Shown here one piece after another: positions 25,156-33,701 of a stretch of DNA of 42,228 nt. The stretch covers positions 1 to 42,228 of the forward strand of contig CAZWLD010000016.1 of the NCBI GenBank assembly GCA_964634685.1. The letters run 5' to 3'. Below the pieces are notes generated by a model. The model worked only from the letters and a program-made list of their open reading frames with translations. It was not told where the DNA came from and made no database searches. The position numbers were made by a program, and so were the translations under genes. Position 1 is the stretch's first letter. Every line of letters starts with the position of its first letter. The stretch comes from CAZWLD01 sp964634685 (GTDB lineage: Bacteria > Bacillota_I > Bacilli_A > Acholeplasmatales > JAEDCM01).

Positions 25156-25635
25156 ATGGATATATCTTTCAATTCAGGCAATCAGAAATTTAATTATAGA
25201 GTTTGTGCTATGATGATTTCTGACGGGAAAATATTGGCAATGCACGATGAACGTTCACCGTTTTACTATCTGCCCGGTGGAAGAGTAGCAATTGGAGAAA
25301 CAGCAGAAAGTGCCGTTATTAGAGAGCTTCAAGAAGAATTAGGAGTTACACCTAAGATTGTTCGTCCTCTTTGGTTAAATCAAGCATTTTTTACAGAAGA
25401 TGTTGATAATCTGAATTATCACGAACTTTGCATCTACTTCTTAATGGATATCACAGATACAGATTTATTGACAAGAGGTAAACAATTCACATCAAATGAA
25501 GGTCAGCGTACACATACCTTTGAATGGTTGGAGTTTGAAAGATTGAAGGATGAGTACTTTTACCCACTGTTCTTGAAAAAAGATATTTTAATCTTCCCAA
25601 TGTGTTTACTATCCGTACAGAAATTGAGTAAGTAA
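25156..25635 (+). CDS. NUDIX hydrolase
   Basis: 159 residues. The NUDIX box is complete: GGRVAIGETAESAVIREL followed by QEELGV (GX5EX7REUXEEXGU). The residues before it (YRVCAMMISDGKILAMHDERSPFYYLPGG in outline) are typical. Such enzymes cleave nucleoside diphosphates linked to another group; the substrate cannot be told from sequence. Ribosome site GAGGTG. No obvious operon partners. Confidence 0.92.
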   Translation: MDISFNSGNQKFNYRVCAMMISDGKILAMHDERSPFYYLPGGRVAIGETAESAVIRELQEELGVTPKIVRPLWLNQAFFTEDVDNLNYHELCIYFLMDITDTDLLTRGKQFTSNEGQRTHTFEWLEFERLKDEYFYPLFLKKDILIFPMCLLSVQKLSK

Positions 25636-25804
25636 ATTCCAATTTGTATAACAGCATGCTTTTTTCTTTGAATTAACAAAAAGGGCGTTTTCAAAAAACG
25701 AAAGGTGTCTGCTTTTTGTGGTAAAATGGTTCATATTTGCCATAGTGAAATCAATTGTTTAATTCAATGAAAATGGTAGAGAATGATTTACTTTTATTTT
25801 TAAG

Positions 25805-26045
25805 AGAAATGTCGTAAATAGTGTCGCAAATAGTGTCGTAAATGTCAATTTATCAGTAGATGAAGAAATGGTCATAAATATTATTAAAGCTAATCCCTAT
25901 TATTCATCAGAAGCAATTAGTAAATTGACTAATTAAAGTTTACAATCTATCCAAATAAATTATTGCGAATTAAAGAATAAAAGAATTATTGAGAGAATAG
26001 GCGGGACTAGAGGATATTGAAAGGTAATAAAATGGAATTTGTATA
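25805..26045 (+). pseudogene. C-terminal remnant of an AlbA_2/ATPase-type transcriptional regulator
   Basis: One frame reads NVVNSVANSVVNVNLSVDEE, then MVINIIKANPYYSSEAISKLTN, a TAA, then SLQSIQINYCELKNKRIIER, IGGTRGY, a TGA, and KVIKWN. This is the winged-helix tail typical of RecG-like AlbA_2 proteins (the TGA stands where Trp is usual in GGTRGYWKV). The two in-frame stops and missing N-terminus make it a fossil. The rest of 25636-25804 holds nothing recognisable. Confidence 0.7.
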
Positions 26046-26077
26046 GTTATTGAAATGGCAAGAAAGAAGGAAAAAGT

Positions 26078-26581
26078 ATGCTAATTTATAAGCAGATTTA
26101 TATAAAAGATGAAAATTTATTAAACAAATTAATACCAGTATGGGTTCAATATATGCGAGAAATTTATAGTGGCGATATAGACGTACAAAAAGAGTCTGAT
26201 GATACTTTAAAAAATTGGTTAATAGAAAGAGTTAACATTCAAGGTCAACGTAATAGCATGCACTTTGAATGTGTTTTTGAAGATGATTATCTTATAGGAT
26301 TTATCTTCTATGCAATAGATCTTGGTGGAATAAAAGGAATACTTGAAGCAGGACTTGGATACATAATGGAAATGTATGTTAAGCCTGAATATAGACGAAA
26401 AAAATATGGTACGGTCATTTATGAACATGCAAAAGAAATGATGTTGAAAGATGGTGCCATAAATGCATATTTGACACCTGATAGTAACTCAGGAATTCCC
26501 TTTTGGAAAAATATTGGATTTACTGATTCAGGGAAAATAGACCCTGATAATAAAATGCCAATCTACATAAAAAAACTGTAA
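26078..26581 (+). CDS. GNAT family N-acetyltransferase
   Basis: 167 residues. The acetyl-CoA binding motif is in MEMYVKPEYRRKKYGTVIYEHA (motif A, about residues 104-125), and the C-terminal end has SGIPFWKNIGFTDSGK, the usual motif B. Substrate unknown. AGAAGGA ribosome site about ten bases before the ATG. It stands alone between the remnant at 25805 and the next promoter. Confidence 0.9.
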   Translation: MLIYKQIYIKDENLLNKLIPVWVQYMREIYSGDIDVQKESDDTLKNWLIERVNIQGQRNSMHFECVFEDDYLIGFIFYAIDLGGIKGILEAGLGYIMEMYVKPEYRRKKYGTVIYEHAKEMMLKDGAINAYLTPDSNSGIPFWKNIGFTDSGKIDPDNKMPIYIKKL

Positions 26582-26624
26582 TTAAAAATTACAATATTTG
26601 GTACCAAAAATGATATAAAGAATT

Positions 26625-26654
26625 TTGACTACCAAAATTAAGAGCTTGTATAGG
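26625..26654 (+). promoter_or_regulatory. Possible promoter of the unknown membrane protein gene
   Basis: TTGACT (26625-26630), 18 bases, TATAGG (26649-26654). TACCAAAA occurs at 26602-26609 and again at 26630-26637, so a binding site is possible. Confidence 0.4.
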
Positions 26655-26743
26655 ACTATAGTGATATATTTTTATTAATCTAAGAAACTATATATTGAAA
26701 AATTGCCATTGTAGTGGTATCCTTTATTTGAGGAGTGGTTATA

Positions 26744-27667
26744 GTGAGCAAAAAGATTACAGCTTTTTTCGAAGATTATGGTATGAAGGAAGTAAGTAAG
26801 AATACATATTATGGTAAATTACACGGCTTTGAGGCTAATGGATTTTATCGCCCTACAGATCAAGCATTTCCTATTAGAATTCATTTGTCATTATATTTGG
26901 ATAATAAGCAACCTGTTATTAGTAAATTAAAAAATCAAGGTTTTAAATTTTTTGATGTTTGTGGGACCGAATATGGAATTCTATTACTGTTTAACGGTCT
27001 AACCTTTAATTCTATGAAAAGTGGCTTTGAAGAAAAAATTAATACTATAATTGAATCCCTGATGATGTTTGAGGCAAAGGGATTAGGCTATGATCCTGTT
27101 ACGGGAGATGAATTAACTGAGGAAGCACATTTATACACATTAGATTCGGGATTTGTTGTTTTAAATCCAGCAACTGCGGAATCATTAAATGCAAAAATAA
27201 TAGAAGAAAATAAAGAATTTGACAGTATGCCAAATCACTATTTTAAAGGATTTTTAGGCGCCCTAATCGGTTCATTGGCAGGAATTGGTTTGATGATCAT
27301 TTTGAGCCTTATAGGCTTTATATCAGCTCTGTCTGGATTTGTTGCTGTTTTCTGTGGTGAAAAGCTTTATCGGGCATTTAAAGGAAAACCTGATAAGATT
27401 ATGATTGTAATTGTTTCTGTTACTTCAATTGTGATGATGCTAATAGGTATTGTTGCAATAGATGCGGTTATAATTGAAGGACAGTTTCTTGCTCTTGATG
27501 CATCAGAAGGAATAGTAAAGGATTTTATAACGGCACTACAAATACCAGATATATTATCTTTGTTAATTAGGGATATTTTAATGACATTATTATTTACAGG
27601 AATTGGTGTAGGTGTTACCGTAGCCCCAATGCTAAAGAAAACAAAACGTCAATCGACATTGAAATAA
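26744..27667 (+). CDS. Membrane protein of unknown function
   Basis: 307 residues from GTG 26744, preferred because AGGAG is at 26731-26735; GTG 26735 would overlap that site. The first 165 or so residues are soluble (SKKITAFFEDYGMKEVSKN...), the second part has three or four membrane segments (LGALIGSLAGIGLMIILSL, a loop YRAFKGKPDK, IMIVIVSVTSIVMMLIGIV, and a last one near 280). I recognise no family. It has its own terminator. Confidence 0.75.
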   Translation: MSKKITAFFEDYGMKEVSKNTYYGKLHGFEANGFYRPTDQAFPIRIHLSLYLDNKQPVISKLKNQGFKFFDVCGTEYGILLLFNGLTFNSMKSGFEEKINTIIESLMMFEAKGLGYDPVTGDELTEEAHLYTLDSGFVVLNPATAESLNAKIIEENKEFDSMPNHYFKGFLGALIGSLAGIGLMIILSLIGFISALSGFVAVFCGEKLYRAFKGKPDKIMIVIVSVTSIVMMLIGIVAIDAVIIEGQFLALDASEGIVKDFITALQIPDILSLLIRDILMTLLFTGIGVGVTVAPMLKKTKRQSTLK

Positions 27668-27674
27668 GATGGAT

Positions 27675-27702
27675 ACCTTGGCAGAAGCTGAGGTGTTTTT
27701 TA
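27675..27702 (+). terminator. Terminator
   Basis: Eight-pair stem (27675-27682 with 27687-27694, two G-T pairs), tetraloop AGAA, then GTTTTTT. Confidence 0.8.
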
Positions 27703-27844
27703 TATCCTTTTTGATATGTAATTGGAAACAAAAAATGATGCAAGTAATTTATTGACAAAAATCTTTTTATATACAAAATATTATGAGTAAATTATTTGTT
27801 TAGCTTAGGAAAGATTTAATTATGGTTTCTAACAGCTTATTATA

Positions 27845-27874
27845 TTGACAACTATGAATATGGTGCATTATAAT
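27845..27874 (+). promoter_or_regulatory. Promoter of the arsR-like pseudogene and DUF5714 gene
   Basis: TTGACA (27845-27850), 18 bases, TATAAT (27869-27874); both hexamers are perfect. The rest of 27703-27844 shows nothing. Confidence 0.85.
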
Positions 27875-27891
27875 ATCGATAGTTTCGATAT
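27873..27891 (+). promoter_or_regulatory. Probable ArsR-type operator
   Basis: ATATCGA (27873-27879), five bases, TCGATAT (27885-27891): a perfect inverted repeat beginning inside the -10 hexamer and covering the transcription start, where ArsR repressors bind. Confidence 0.7.
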
Positions 27892-27908
27892 GAAAGGATT
27901 ATTGTTGT

Positions 27909-28171
27909 ATGAATGAAAAAGAAATATCAAAAGCTTTTAAAGTTCTGCAGATGAAACAAGAGTAAAAATAGTTCTTGAGGTTTTAGAAAATGATGAATTA
28001 TGTGCTTGTAAATTGTTGGAATTAGTTGATTGCCAACAATCGACTTTATCCCATCATATGAGATTGCTAGTCGATAGCGGGATTGTAAAAGCTCGAAAGG
28101 ACTGGAAATGGACACATTATTCAATAAATAAAGAAAGAATTAGTGAAATTGGAAATATATTTAAATTATAG
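27909..28171 (+). pseudogene. Frameshifted ArsR-family metalloregulator gene
   Basis: From ATG 27909 the frame reads MNEKEISKAFKVLQMKQE then stops. One base missing near 27940 would restore FKVLADETRVKIVLEV, ELCACKLLELVDCQQS, TLSHHMRLLVDSGIV and KWTHYSINKERI up to TAG 28171, a full-length ArsR winged helix. The ELCAC sequence is the As/Sb-type metal site on the recognition helix region. Start and stop frames differ by one base as expected for a single deletion. The downstream gene starts 12 bases later with its ribosome site over this stop. Confidence 0.85.
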
Positions 28172-28182
28172 GAGCTATTTAT

Positions 28183-28758
28183 ATGAATTACACATTAGAA
28201 GAAAAATATAGATTAATTAAAGAGGCTGTAAAAAAGGAAAATTCAAAAAATCCAATTAATATTGTCAAAAATATAATGCATAAGGATTACATTAACATTC
28301 ACGGCCCAGAGCATCATTTTTTAGATGGTGCATCATTTTTAGCTGCATTTAAAAATGCTGGCGGTGATATAAATTTAGATGAAAGCCTTGAGGAATTAAG
28401 TAAAAGAGCTATCACTATGCCTGGCGCAATGTGTGGTTTTTGGGGTATTTGTGGTTCAACGGCATCAATTGGCGCTTCTTTAGCTATTATCCATAAAACA
28501 GGACCTTTAAGCGAAAATGAGTTTTATTCTGACAATATGGAATTTACTTCATTAGTGATTGAAAAAATGAGTAAAATAGGCGGACCTAGATGTTGTAAAA
28601 GAAATGCTTTTTTATCCTTAGCTACCGCGGTCGAATTTGCAAATAAAAAATATGATGTAGCTATGGAAATCAATGACGTAAAGTGTGAGTTTAGTAACTT
28701 AAATAAGCAATGTATAAAAGAAAGATGTCCATTCTATATAAATAATAAAGTCCTCTAG
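28183..28758 (+). CDS. Cysteine-rich DUF5714-like protein
   Basis: 191 residues. HGPEHHFLDGASFLAAFKNAGG, PGAMCGFWGICGSTASIGA and GGPRCCKRNAFLSLATAVEF are the conserved parts; with the CEFSNLNKQCIKERCPF end they give about nine cysteines and several His, a likely metal or cluster site. The family has no settled function. AGGAG overlaps the arsR stop, so the gene was cotranscribed with a metal-responsive repressor. Now that the repressor gene is broken, expression should be constitutive unless another ArsR acts (inference). Confidence 0.75.
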   Translation: MNYTLEEKYRLIKEAVKKENSKNPINIVKNIMHKDYINIHGPEHHFLDGASFLAAFKNAGGDINLDESLEELSKRAITMPGAMCGFWGICGSTASIGASLAIIHKTGPLSENEFYSDNMEFTSLVIEKMSKIGGPRCCKRNAFLSLATAVEFANKKYDVAMEINDVKCEFSNLNKQCIKERCPFYINNKVL

Positions 28759-28782
28759 GATAGATATTATCCAGAGGCTTTC
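28752..28782 (+). terminator. Probable terminator overlapping the DUF5714-like gene end
   Basis: CCTCT-A-GGATA pairs with TATCC-AGAGG (to 28777), followed only by CTTTC, so the T run is weak. Confidence 0.5.
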
Positions 28783-28793
28783 AAAGAATAATA

Positions 28794-28822
28794 TTGGAAT
28801 AAATACTTTTAAATGATATAAT
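28794..28822 (+). promoter_or_regulatory. Promoter of the XRE regulator gene
   Basis: TTGGAA (28794-28799), 17 bases, TATAAT (28817-28822) with TGA in front of the -10. Confidence 0.8.
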
Positions 28823-28863
28823 TAAGTTGGATAAAAACGATATTTTAAAAAGGAGGGGATTCT

Positions 28864-29508
28864 ATGGGAATTGGTGTTGCGATTGAAGAACATAGAATGA
28901 AAAAAGGATTATCTAAACGAGAGCTAGCAAGCATGCTAAATGTTACCTATCAGGATGTATCAAAATGGGAAAATGATGAGGTTGAACCTACATATGAATG
29001 GCTAGTGAAAATAAGTGAAGCTTTAGAATGCTCGGTCGATGATTTATTTGAATTTAGACCTGTTGGTGAGGAATCACCAGTAGAAAAAAGAAGAAAGCGT
29101 GATGTAAAAAAAAGAAGGATAAATTCCTTTGTTTTTCCATCAATTGCTTCGGTTGCTTTAGTTATTTTGGGAGTAACCATTATATTGAATGAAAAAATTT
29201 TTTTGGGTGTTTTGTGCTTTATTTTGGCAATTTTTCTTTACACCTTTGTTGCCTGTTTAATTCTAGATAATAATTTTATTGCGGACATTTGGTTTAAATA
29301 TGCGTCGATAGGCTTTGAAAAATTACGTGATGCCTTTATCGAATTTACTGCCAAACCTTTTACTATTTTTTGGGCTTTGGAAATATTTGGCTTTGCTTTG
29401 GGTTCAATTGTAGGCGTGATTTTGATTGTTTTTGCGACAGTTCTTGGTTTTTTCGTAAGTGTTGTGATTTATCCTTACGCCATTGTTCAAAATATCAAAT
29501 ATTCATAA
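28864..29508 (+). CDS. XRE-family regulator with membrane domain
   Basis: 214 residues. An N-terminal Cro/CI helix-turn-helix (residues 1-62: IEEHRMKKGLSKRELASML, NVTYQDVSKWENDEVEPT) is followed by a basic linker (KRRKRDVKKRR) and about four membrane segments (VFPSIASVALVILGVTII onward). HTH proteins of this build are often one-component sensors that stay at the membrane. AGGAGGGG ribosome site nine bases before the ATG. No adjacent target gene is obvious. Confidence 0.85.
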   Translation: MGIGVAIEEHRMKKGLSKRELASMLNVTYQDVSKWENDEVEPTYEWLVKISEALECSVDDLFEFRPVGEESPVEKRRKRDVKKRRINSFVFPSIASVALVILGVTIILNEKIFLGVLCFILAIFLYTFVACLILDNNFIADIWFKYASIGFEKLRDAFIEFTAKPFTIFWALEIFGFALGSIVGVILIVFATVLGFFVSVVIYPYAIVQNIKYS

Positions 29509-29587
29509 TAATTATATTTCAAATCAATACTAATTTTGTAAAGCTTAGTAGTAGAATATAATAAAAATATGTAAAAATATGTAAATA

Positions 29588-29624
29588 AAAGCGCTTTACT
29601 TTATGATTGAAAATTTGTTATAAT
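29588..29624 (+). promoter_or_regulatory. Promoter of the BMP lipoprotein gene with an overlapping palindrome
   Basis: TTACTT (29596-29601), 17 bases, TATAAT (29619-29624), extended by TGT. The 10-base palindrome AAAGCGCTTT (29588-29597) overlaps the -35 and resembles half of a CcpA cre site, so catabolite control is possible; the match to the cre consensus is incomplete. Confidence 0.6.
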
Positions 29625-29674
29625 ATAGTTGCTTAGAAAAGGCAAAAATTTTTAATTATAAAAAGGAGAAAAAA

Positions 29675-30784
29675 ATGAAAAAAGGATTATTTGCACTTCT
29701 ATTAGTTTTATGTTGTGGATTGTATTTATTCGGATGTGGTGGATCTGATAAATACGAAATTGCTGTTGTTACTGATGTTGGTCAATTAAATGATGGCGGA
29801 TTTAACCAAGGAACTTATGAGGGTGCTGTTGCATTTGCTAATGGCGATAATGCAACTAAGAAAAAGTACACTTATAAGTATTATCAACCTGCCAATGGTT
29901 CAGATGCTACTGATAATGACCGTATAAATGCGATGAGACAAGCTATTGAAAACGGAGCAAAGGTTATCGTTACTCCAGGTTTCTTACAAGCAACTGCTAT
30001 TGAAACTGTTGCTAAAGAAAACCCAGAGGTTAAATTTGTTTTTATTGATGGATGGAATTTAGGATTAAAGAATGTTACTGCTGTTTCTTACAAAGAACAA
30101 GAATCTGGATATTTTGCTGGATATGCAGCAGTTAAAGATGGCTATACAAAGCTTGGTGGAACATTCGGTGGAGATGGAACTAATGCTGCATGTAATCGTT
30201 TTGCATACGGATATGTTCAAGGAATTGAAGCTGCAGCTAAGGAATTAAATCAGACTGTTGATGTAAGAATTAGCTTCCAATATGGTGGATCATTCTCAGC
30301 TTCTACTGAATTACAAACTCAGATTTCCGGTTGGTATAATAGTGGAACAGAAGTAGTATTTGCTTGTGGTGGAAGTATGCTTCAATCTGTAAAAGCTGCT
30401 GCTGCAGAATCTAATACTGCAAAGATTATTGGTGTTGACGTTGACCAAGCTAAAGAAAGTGATAAGATTATTACTTCAGCTGTAAAAGGCTTAACTGAAT
30501 CTGTAATTCTTATTCTTAAAGAATGGGAAGCAGGAAATTGGGATACTAAGCTTGCTGATAAATGCTCTAACTTAGGTGCTGCTGAAAACTCTACTGGTTT
30601 ACCAACTGCTGATGCTTCTTGGAGATTTACTACATTTACTAAAGCTGAATATACTACTTTATTTAATAAGGTTGCTAATGGAGAATTAGCAATTGATAGT
30701 AATATTGGCGAAAATATGAAGACTGCTGCTGCATGGCAAGATATTATTGGTGGTTTAACTAAGGTTAATTTAACTATTGAATAA
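29675..30784 (+). CDS. BMP family lipoprotein, nucleoside ABC transporter substrate-binding protein
   Basis: 369 residues. Signal peptide with lipobox LFGC (Cys about residue 21), then the BMP/PnrA/Med fold: EIAVVTDVGQLNDGGFNQGTYEG, VIVTPGFLQATAIETVA, KFVFIDGW, GYFAGYAAV and IIGVDVDQA. Known members (PnrA, NupN/YufN, BmpA) bind purine or other nucleosides. It heads the set of ABC genes at 30875-34659, but an internal terminator lies between, probably to give more binding protein than membrane subunits. Ribosome site AAAGGAGA. Confidence 0.93.
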   Translation: MKKGLFALLLVLCCGLYLFGCGGSDKYEIAVVTDVGQLNDGGFNQGTYEGAVAFANGDNATKKKYTYKYYQPANGSDATDNDRINAMRQAIENGAKVIVTPGFLQATAIETVAKENPEVKFVFIDGWNLGLKNVTAVSYKEQESGYFAGYAAVKDGYTKLGGTFGGDGTNAACNRFAYGYVQGIEAAAKELNQTVDVRISFQYGGSFSASTELQTQISGWYNSGTEVVFACGGSMLQSVKAAAAESNTAKIIGVDVDQAKESDKIITSAVKGLTESVILILKEWEAGNWDTKLADKCSNLGAAENSTGLPTADASWRFTTFTKAEYTTLFNKVANGELAIDSNIGENMKTAAAWQDIIGGLTKVNLTIE

Positions 30785-30808
30785 TTCACAAAAAAAATAT
30801 TAATTATT

Positions 30809-30850
30809 AGTACCTCTATGCTATAATAATATAGAGGTACTTTTATTTTA
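30809..30850 (+). terminator. Internal terminator between binding protein and ATPase genes
   Basis: A perfect eleven-pair stem (30809-30819 with 30831-30841) followed by TTTATTTT. I see no good promoter after it, so partial readthrough is the likely source of the ABC mRNA. Confidence 0.88.
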
Positions 30851-30874
30851 AAGGGTTATGAAAGGAGAGGGCAT

Positions 30875-32425
30875 ATGAGCGAAAATTATGTTATAGAAAT
30901 GCGTAACATTACAAAGGTTTTCCCGGGAATTGTCGCTAATGATGATATAACGTTAGCTCTAAAAAAAGGCGAAATTCATGCTTTATTAGGAGAAAATGGA
31001 GCTGGAAAATCAACTTTGATGAGCGTTCTATTTGGCCTTTATCAGCCAGAAAAAGGCGAAATTTATTGTAATGGCGAGCCTGTAGAAATCAAGGATCCTA
31101 ATGATGCGACGAGATTGGGTATTGGTATGGTTCATCAACACTTTAAATTAGTTGAATGCTTTACAGTATTAGATAATATTATTTTAGGCGCTGAGGACAG
31201 TAAATTTGGTTTTATTCAAAAGAAAAAAGCTCGAGAGAAGGTTGAAGAATTATCAAAAAGATACGGTCTTATTGTTGATCTTGACGCCAAGGTATCAGAT
31301 ATCACCGTTGGTATGCAGCAAAGAACCGAAATTCTTAAAATGCTTTATCGGGACAATGAGATTTTAATTTTTGATGAACCTACTGCAGTTTTAACTCCAC
31401 AGGAGATTGTTGAGTTAATGAACATTATGAGAAACTTAAAAAATGAAGGAAAATCGATTTTATTCATTTCACATAAGCTAAATGAAATAATGGAGATATC
31501 TGATCGTTGTTCTGTTCTTCGAAAGGGAAAACTTGTTGGAGTTGTAAATACTAATGAGACAAGCAAAGAGGAGTTATCATCAATGATGGTTGGCCGGGAG
31601 GTTAAATTTGTAATTGACAAAAAAGAGCCAAAGGTAGGAAATGTTGTATTTGAGACCAAAAATTTGTGTGTATATAATAAATTGCACAAAAAAAATGTTG
31701 TTAATAATGTTTCAATAAAGGTAAGAGAAGGGGAAGTTGTTTGTATTGCTGGAATTGATGGAAATGGTCAATCAGAATTTGTGGAAGCAATAACGGGATT
31801 GTTAAAAATTGATTCAGGTGAAGAATTCCTTCTTGGTGAGAATATCACACAAAAAAATATCCGCTACCGTAATACTCATGGTATATCCTTTATTCCAGAA
31901 GACCGACATAAGCATGGTTTAATTCTTGATTATAAGCTTGAAGAGAATATTGTATTGCAAAGATATTTTGAACCGCGCTTTCAAAACCATGGTTTTATCT
32001 GCTTTGATGAAGTAAGAAAATATGCTGAGGATATCATTAATGACTATGATGTACGTTCAGGACAAGGTCCTATTACCATTGTAAGAAGTATGTCAGGCGG
32101 TAACCAACAAAAGGCAATTGTTGGTCGTGAGATTGATCGTGAACATAAATTATTGATAGCCGTTCAGCCTACTCGAGGTCTCGATGTTGGGGCCATTGAA
32201 GATATTCATACGAAGATAATCCAAAAGCGTGATGAAGGCGATGCAGTCCTTTTAGTATCTTTTGAGCTTGATGAGGTTATGAATCTATCTGATCGTATTT
32301 ATGTCATGTATGAGGGCGAAATTGTTGGAGAATTTGATTCAAATAAGGTTACGATTCAAGAATTAGGCTTATATATGGCTGGCGCCAAAAGAAATAACAC
32401 GGAAGTGAGGGAAGAGCATGAGTAA
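30875..32425 (+). CDS. Nucleoside ABC transporter, double ATP-binding protein (NupO/YufO-like)
   Basis: 516 residues with two ATPase domains. The first has Walker A GENGAGKST, signature VGMQQR and Walker B LIFDEPTAVLTPQE. The second has a degenerate Walker A (GIDGNGQSEF), signature MSGGNQQK and AVQPTRGLDVGA in place of Walker B, the pattern of the sugar/nucleoside (RbsA/NupO) class. It overlaps the first permease gene by eight bases. Ribosome site AAAGGAGAGG. Confidence 0.94.
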   Translation: MSENYVIEMRNITKVFPGIVANDDITLALKKGEIHALLGENGAGKSTLMSVLFGLYQPEKGEIYCNGEPVEIKDPNDATRLGIGMVHQHFKLVECFTVLDNIILGAEDSKFGFIQKKKAREKVEELSKRYGLIVDLDAKVSDITVGMQQRTEILKMLYRDNEILIFDEPTAVLTPQEIVELMNIMRNLKNEGKSILFISHKLNEIMEISDRCSVLRKGKLVGVVNTNETSKEELSSMMVGREVKFVIDKKEPKVGNVVFETKNLCVYNKLHKKNVVNNVSIKVREGEVVCIAGIDGNGQSEFVEAITGLLKIDSGEEFLLGENITQKNIRYRNTHGISFIPEDRHKHGLILDYKLEENIVLQRYFEPRFQNHGFICFDEVRKYAEDIINDYDVRSGQGPITIVRSMSGGNQQKAIVGREIDREHKLLIAVQPTRGLDVGAIEDIHTKIIQKRDEGDAVLLVSFELDEVMNLSDRIYVMYEGEIVGEFDSNKVTIQELGLYMAGAKRNNTEVREEHE

Positions 32426-33701
32426 AAACCCTTTTTCAAAGCTTTTGAAAAAAGAAGATGGGCAAGATACAAAATTTGCTGTTTGCTTAAGCAAGACAGG
32501 TAGCTTTTTCAAAAAGCAATATGGCAAGGATAAAACAAAATCGATTCTTTCTTCGATAATCAGTATTGCCATTGGTTTGGTTATTGGTCTTCTTGCAATG
32601 ATTTTTATAAGCTTCTTCAATAATGATATTTCCATTGCCTCGGCTTTTAAGGGATTTGGAATTATTATTTCTGGTCCCTTTGCAAGTAGTAATGGTAAAT
32701 ATGTTGTTAATAATTTAGGAGATGTAATCTTTTATTCTGTTCCATTGATTTTAACTGGTTTATCGGTCGCAATTGCTTATAAGACAGGATTATTTAATAT
32801 CGGTGCTCCTGGACAATATATTATGGGAACAGTTGGATGTCTTTTAGTTGCCCTTTCTATCCAAACAACTAATCGCTTTGCAGGAATAATGGTATGGCTT
32901 CTTGCGGTGGTTGTGGGAATGCTATGTGGTATGCTCTGGGGATTTATTCCAGGAATTCTAAAAGCCTTCTTTAATATAAATGAGGTTATCATTTCGATAA
33001 TGACGAACTGGATTGCCGCAAACATAGCAACTTGGATTTTCACTCTAAATATTTGTAGTGGATTGATTAGCCAGGAAAATACTAAAGGAGCTTATCTTAT
33101 TAAAAACGTATCTAATTACACACCTAAGCTTGGTTTAGATAAAATATTTACTGGTAGTTATATTGATGGTGGTATATTTATTGCGATTATCGTCGCAATA
33201 GTTATTTTCATCATTTTAAATAAAACAACCTTTGGTTATGAGCTCAAAGCTTGTGGAATGAATAAAGACGCATCTAAATATGCAGGCTTAAATGAAAAAC
33301 GTAATATTGTATTATCAATGGGAATTGCAGGAGCTCTTGCGGGTCTTGCGGCTTGTATGTATTATTTAAATCCAGGTATTGAATATAAATATGCTTCCCA
33401 ATATAGCAGCTTACCGGCCTATGGCTTTAACGGTATTGCTTCAGCCTTTCTAGCAAACTGTAACCCTATTGGCACTGTTTTCGCATCAATATTTATTCGC
33501 CATATTAATATGGGTGGTGAATATTTAACAAAGGTCGGCTTCAACCGTTATGTTGCAGATATCGTTATTGCTGTTATCATTTATTTAGCTGGCTTCTCAC
33601 GTATTATTAGTGAATTGTTAAACAAAAAAAGAAAACCGAAAAATGAACCTAAAGTAGAAACTTTAGAGGTCAAGACAGAGGAGGAGAAGACCAATGGATA
33701 G
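32418..33701 (+). CDS. Nucleoside ABC transporter permease 1 (NupP/YufP-like)
   Basis: 427 residues. A cytosolic N-terminus of about 55 residues, then eight or more membrane segments of the BPD_transp_2 type (GLSVAIAYKTGLFNIGAPGQYIMG, ACGMNKDASKYAGLNEKRN for ATPase contact, FNGIASAFLANCNPIGTVFASIF). The tail is Lys/Glu-rich. It overlaps the previous and next genes by eight bases each, so the three subunits are translationally coupled. Confidence 0.93.
   Translation: MSKNPFSKLLKKEDGQDTKFAVCLSKTGSFFKKQYGKDKTKSILSSIISIAIGLVIGLLAMIFISFFNNDISIASAFKGFGIIISGPFASSNGKYVVNNLGDVIFYSVPLILTGLSVAIAYKTGLFNIGAPGQYIMGTVGCLLVALSIQTTNRFAGIMVWLLAVVVGMLCGMLWGFIPGILKAFFNINEVIISIMTNWIAANIATWIFTLNICSGLISQENTKGAYLIKNVSNYTPKLGLDKIFTGSYIDGGIFIAIIVAIVIFIILNKTTFGYELKACGMNKDASKYAGLNEKRNIVLSMGIAGALAGLAACMYYLNPGIEYKYASQYSSLPAYGFNGIASAFLANCNPIGTVFASIFIRHINMGGEYLTKVGFNRYVADIVIAVIIYLAGFSRIISELLNKKRKPKNEPKVETLEVKTEEEKTNG

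Noticed and set aside
26005..26035. TGA read as Trp (Mycoplasma-type code) in GGTRGY-TGA-KVIK
   Set aside because: The same frame also has a TAA, Trp is encoded by TGG throughout the window, and TGA is the natural stop of genes such as metG and holB.
29509..29674. Purine riboswitch ahead of the nucleoside transporter
   Set aside because: The promoter leaves only about 45 bases of leader, too short for a purine aptamer, and its conserved core is absent.
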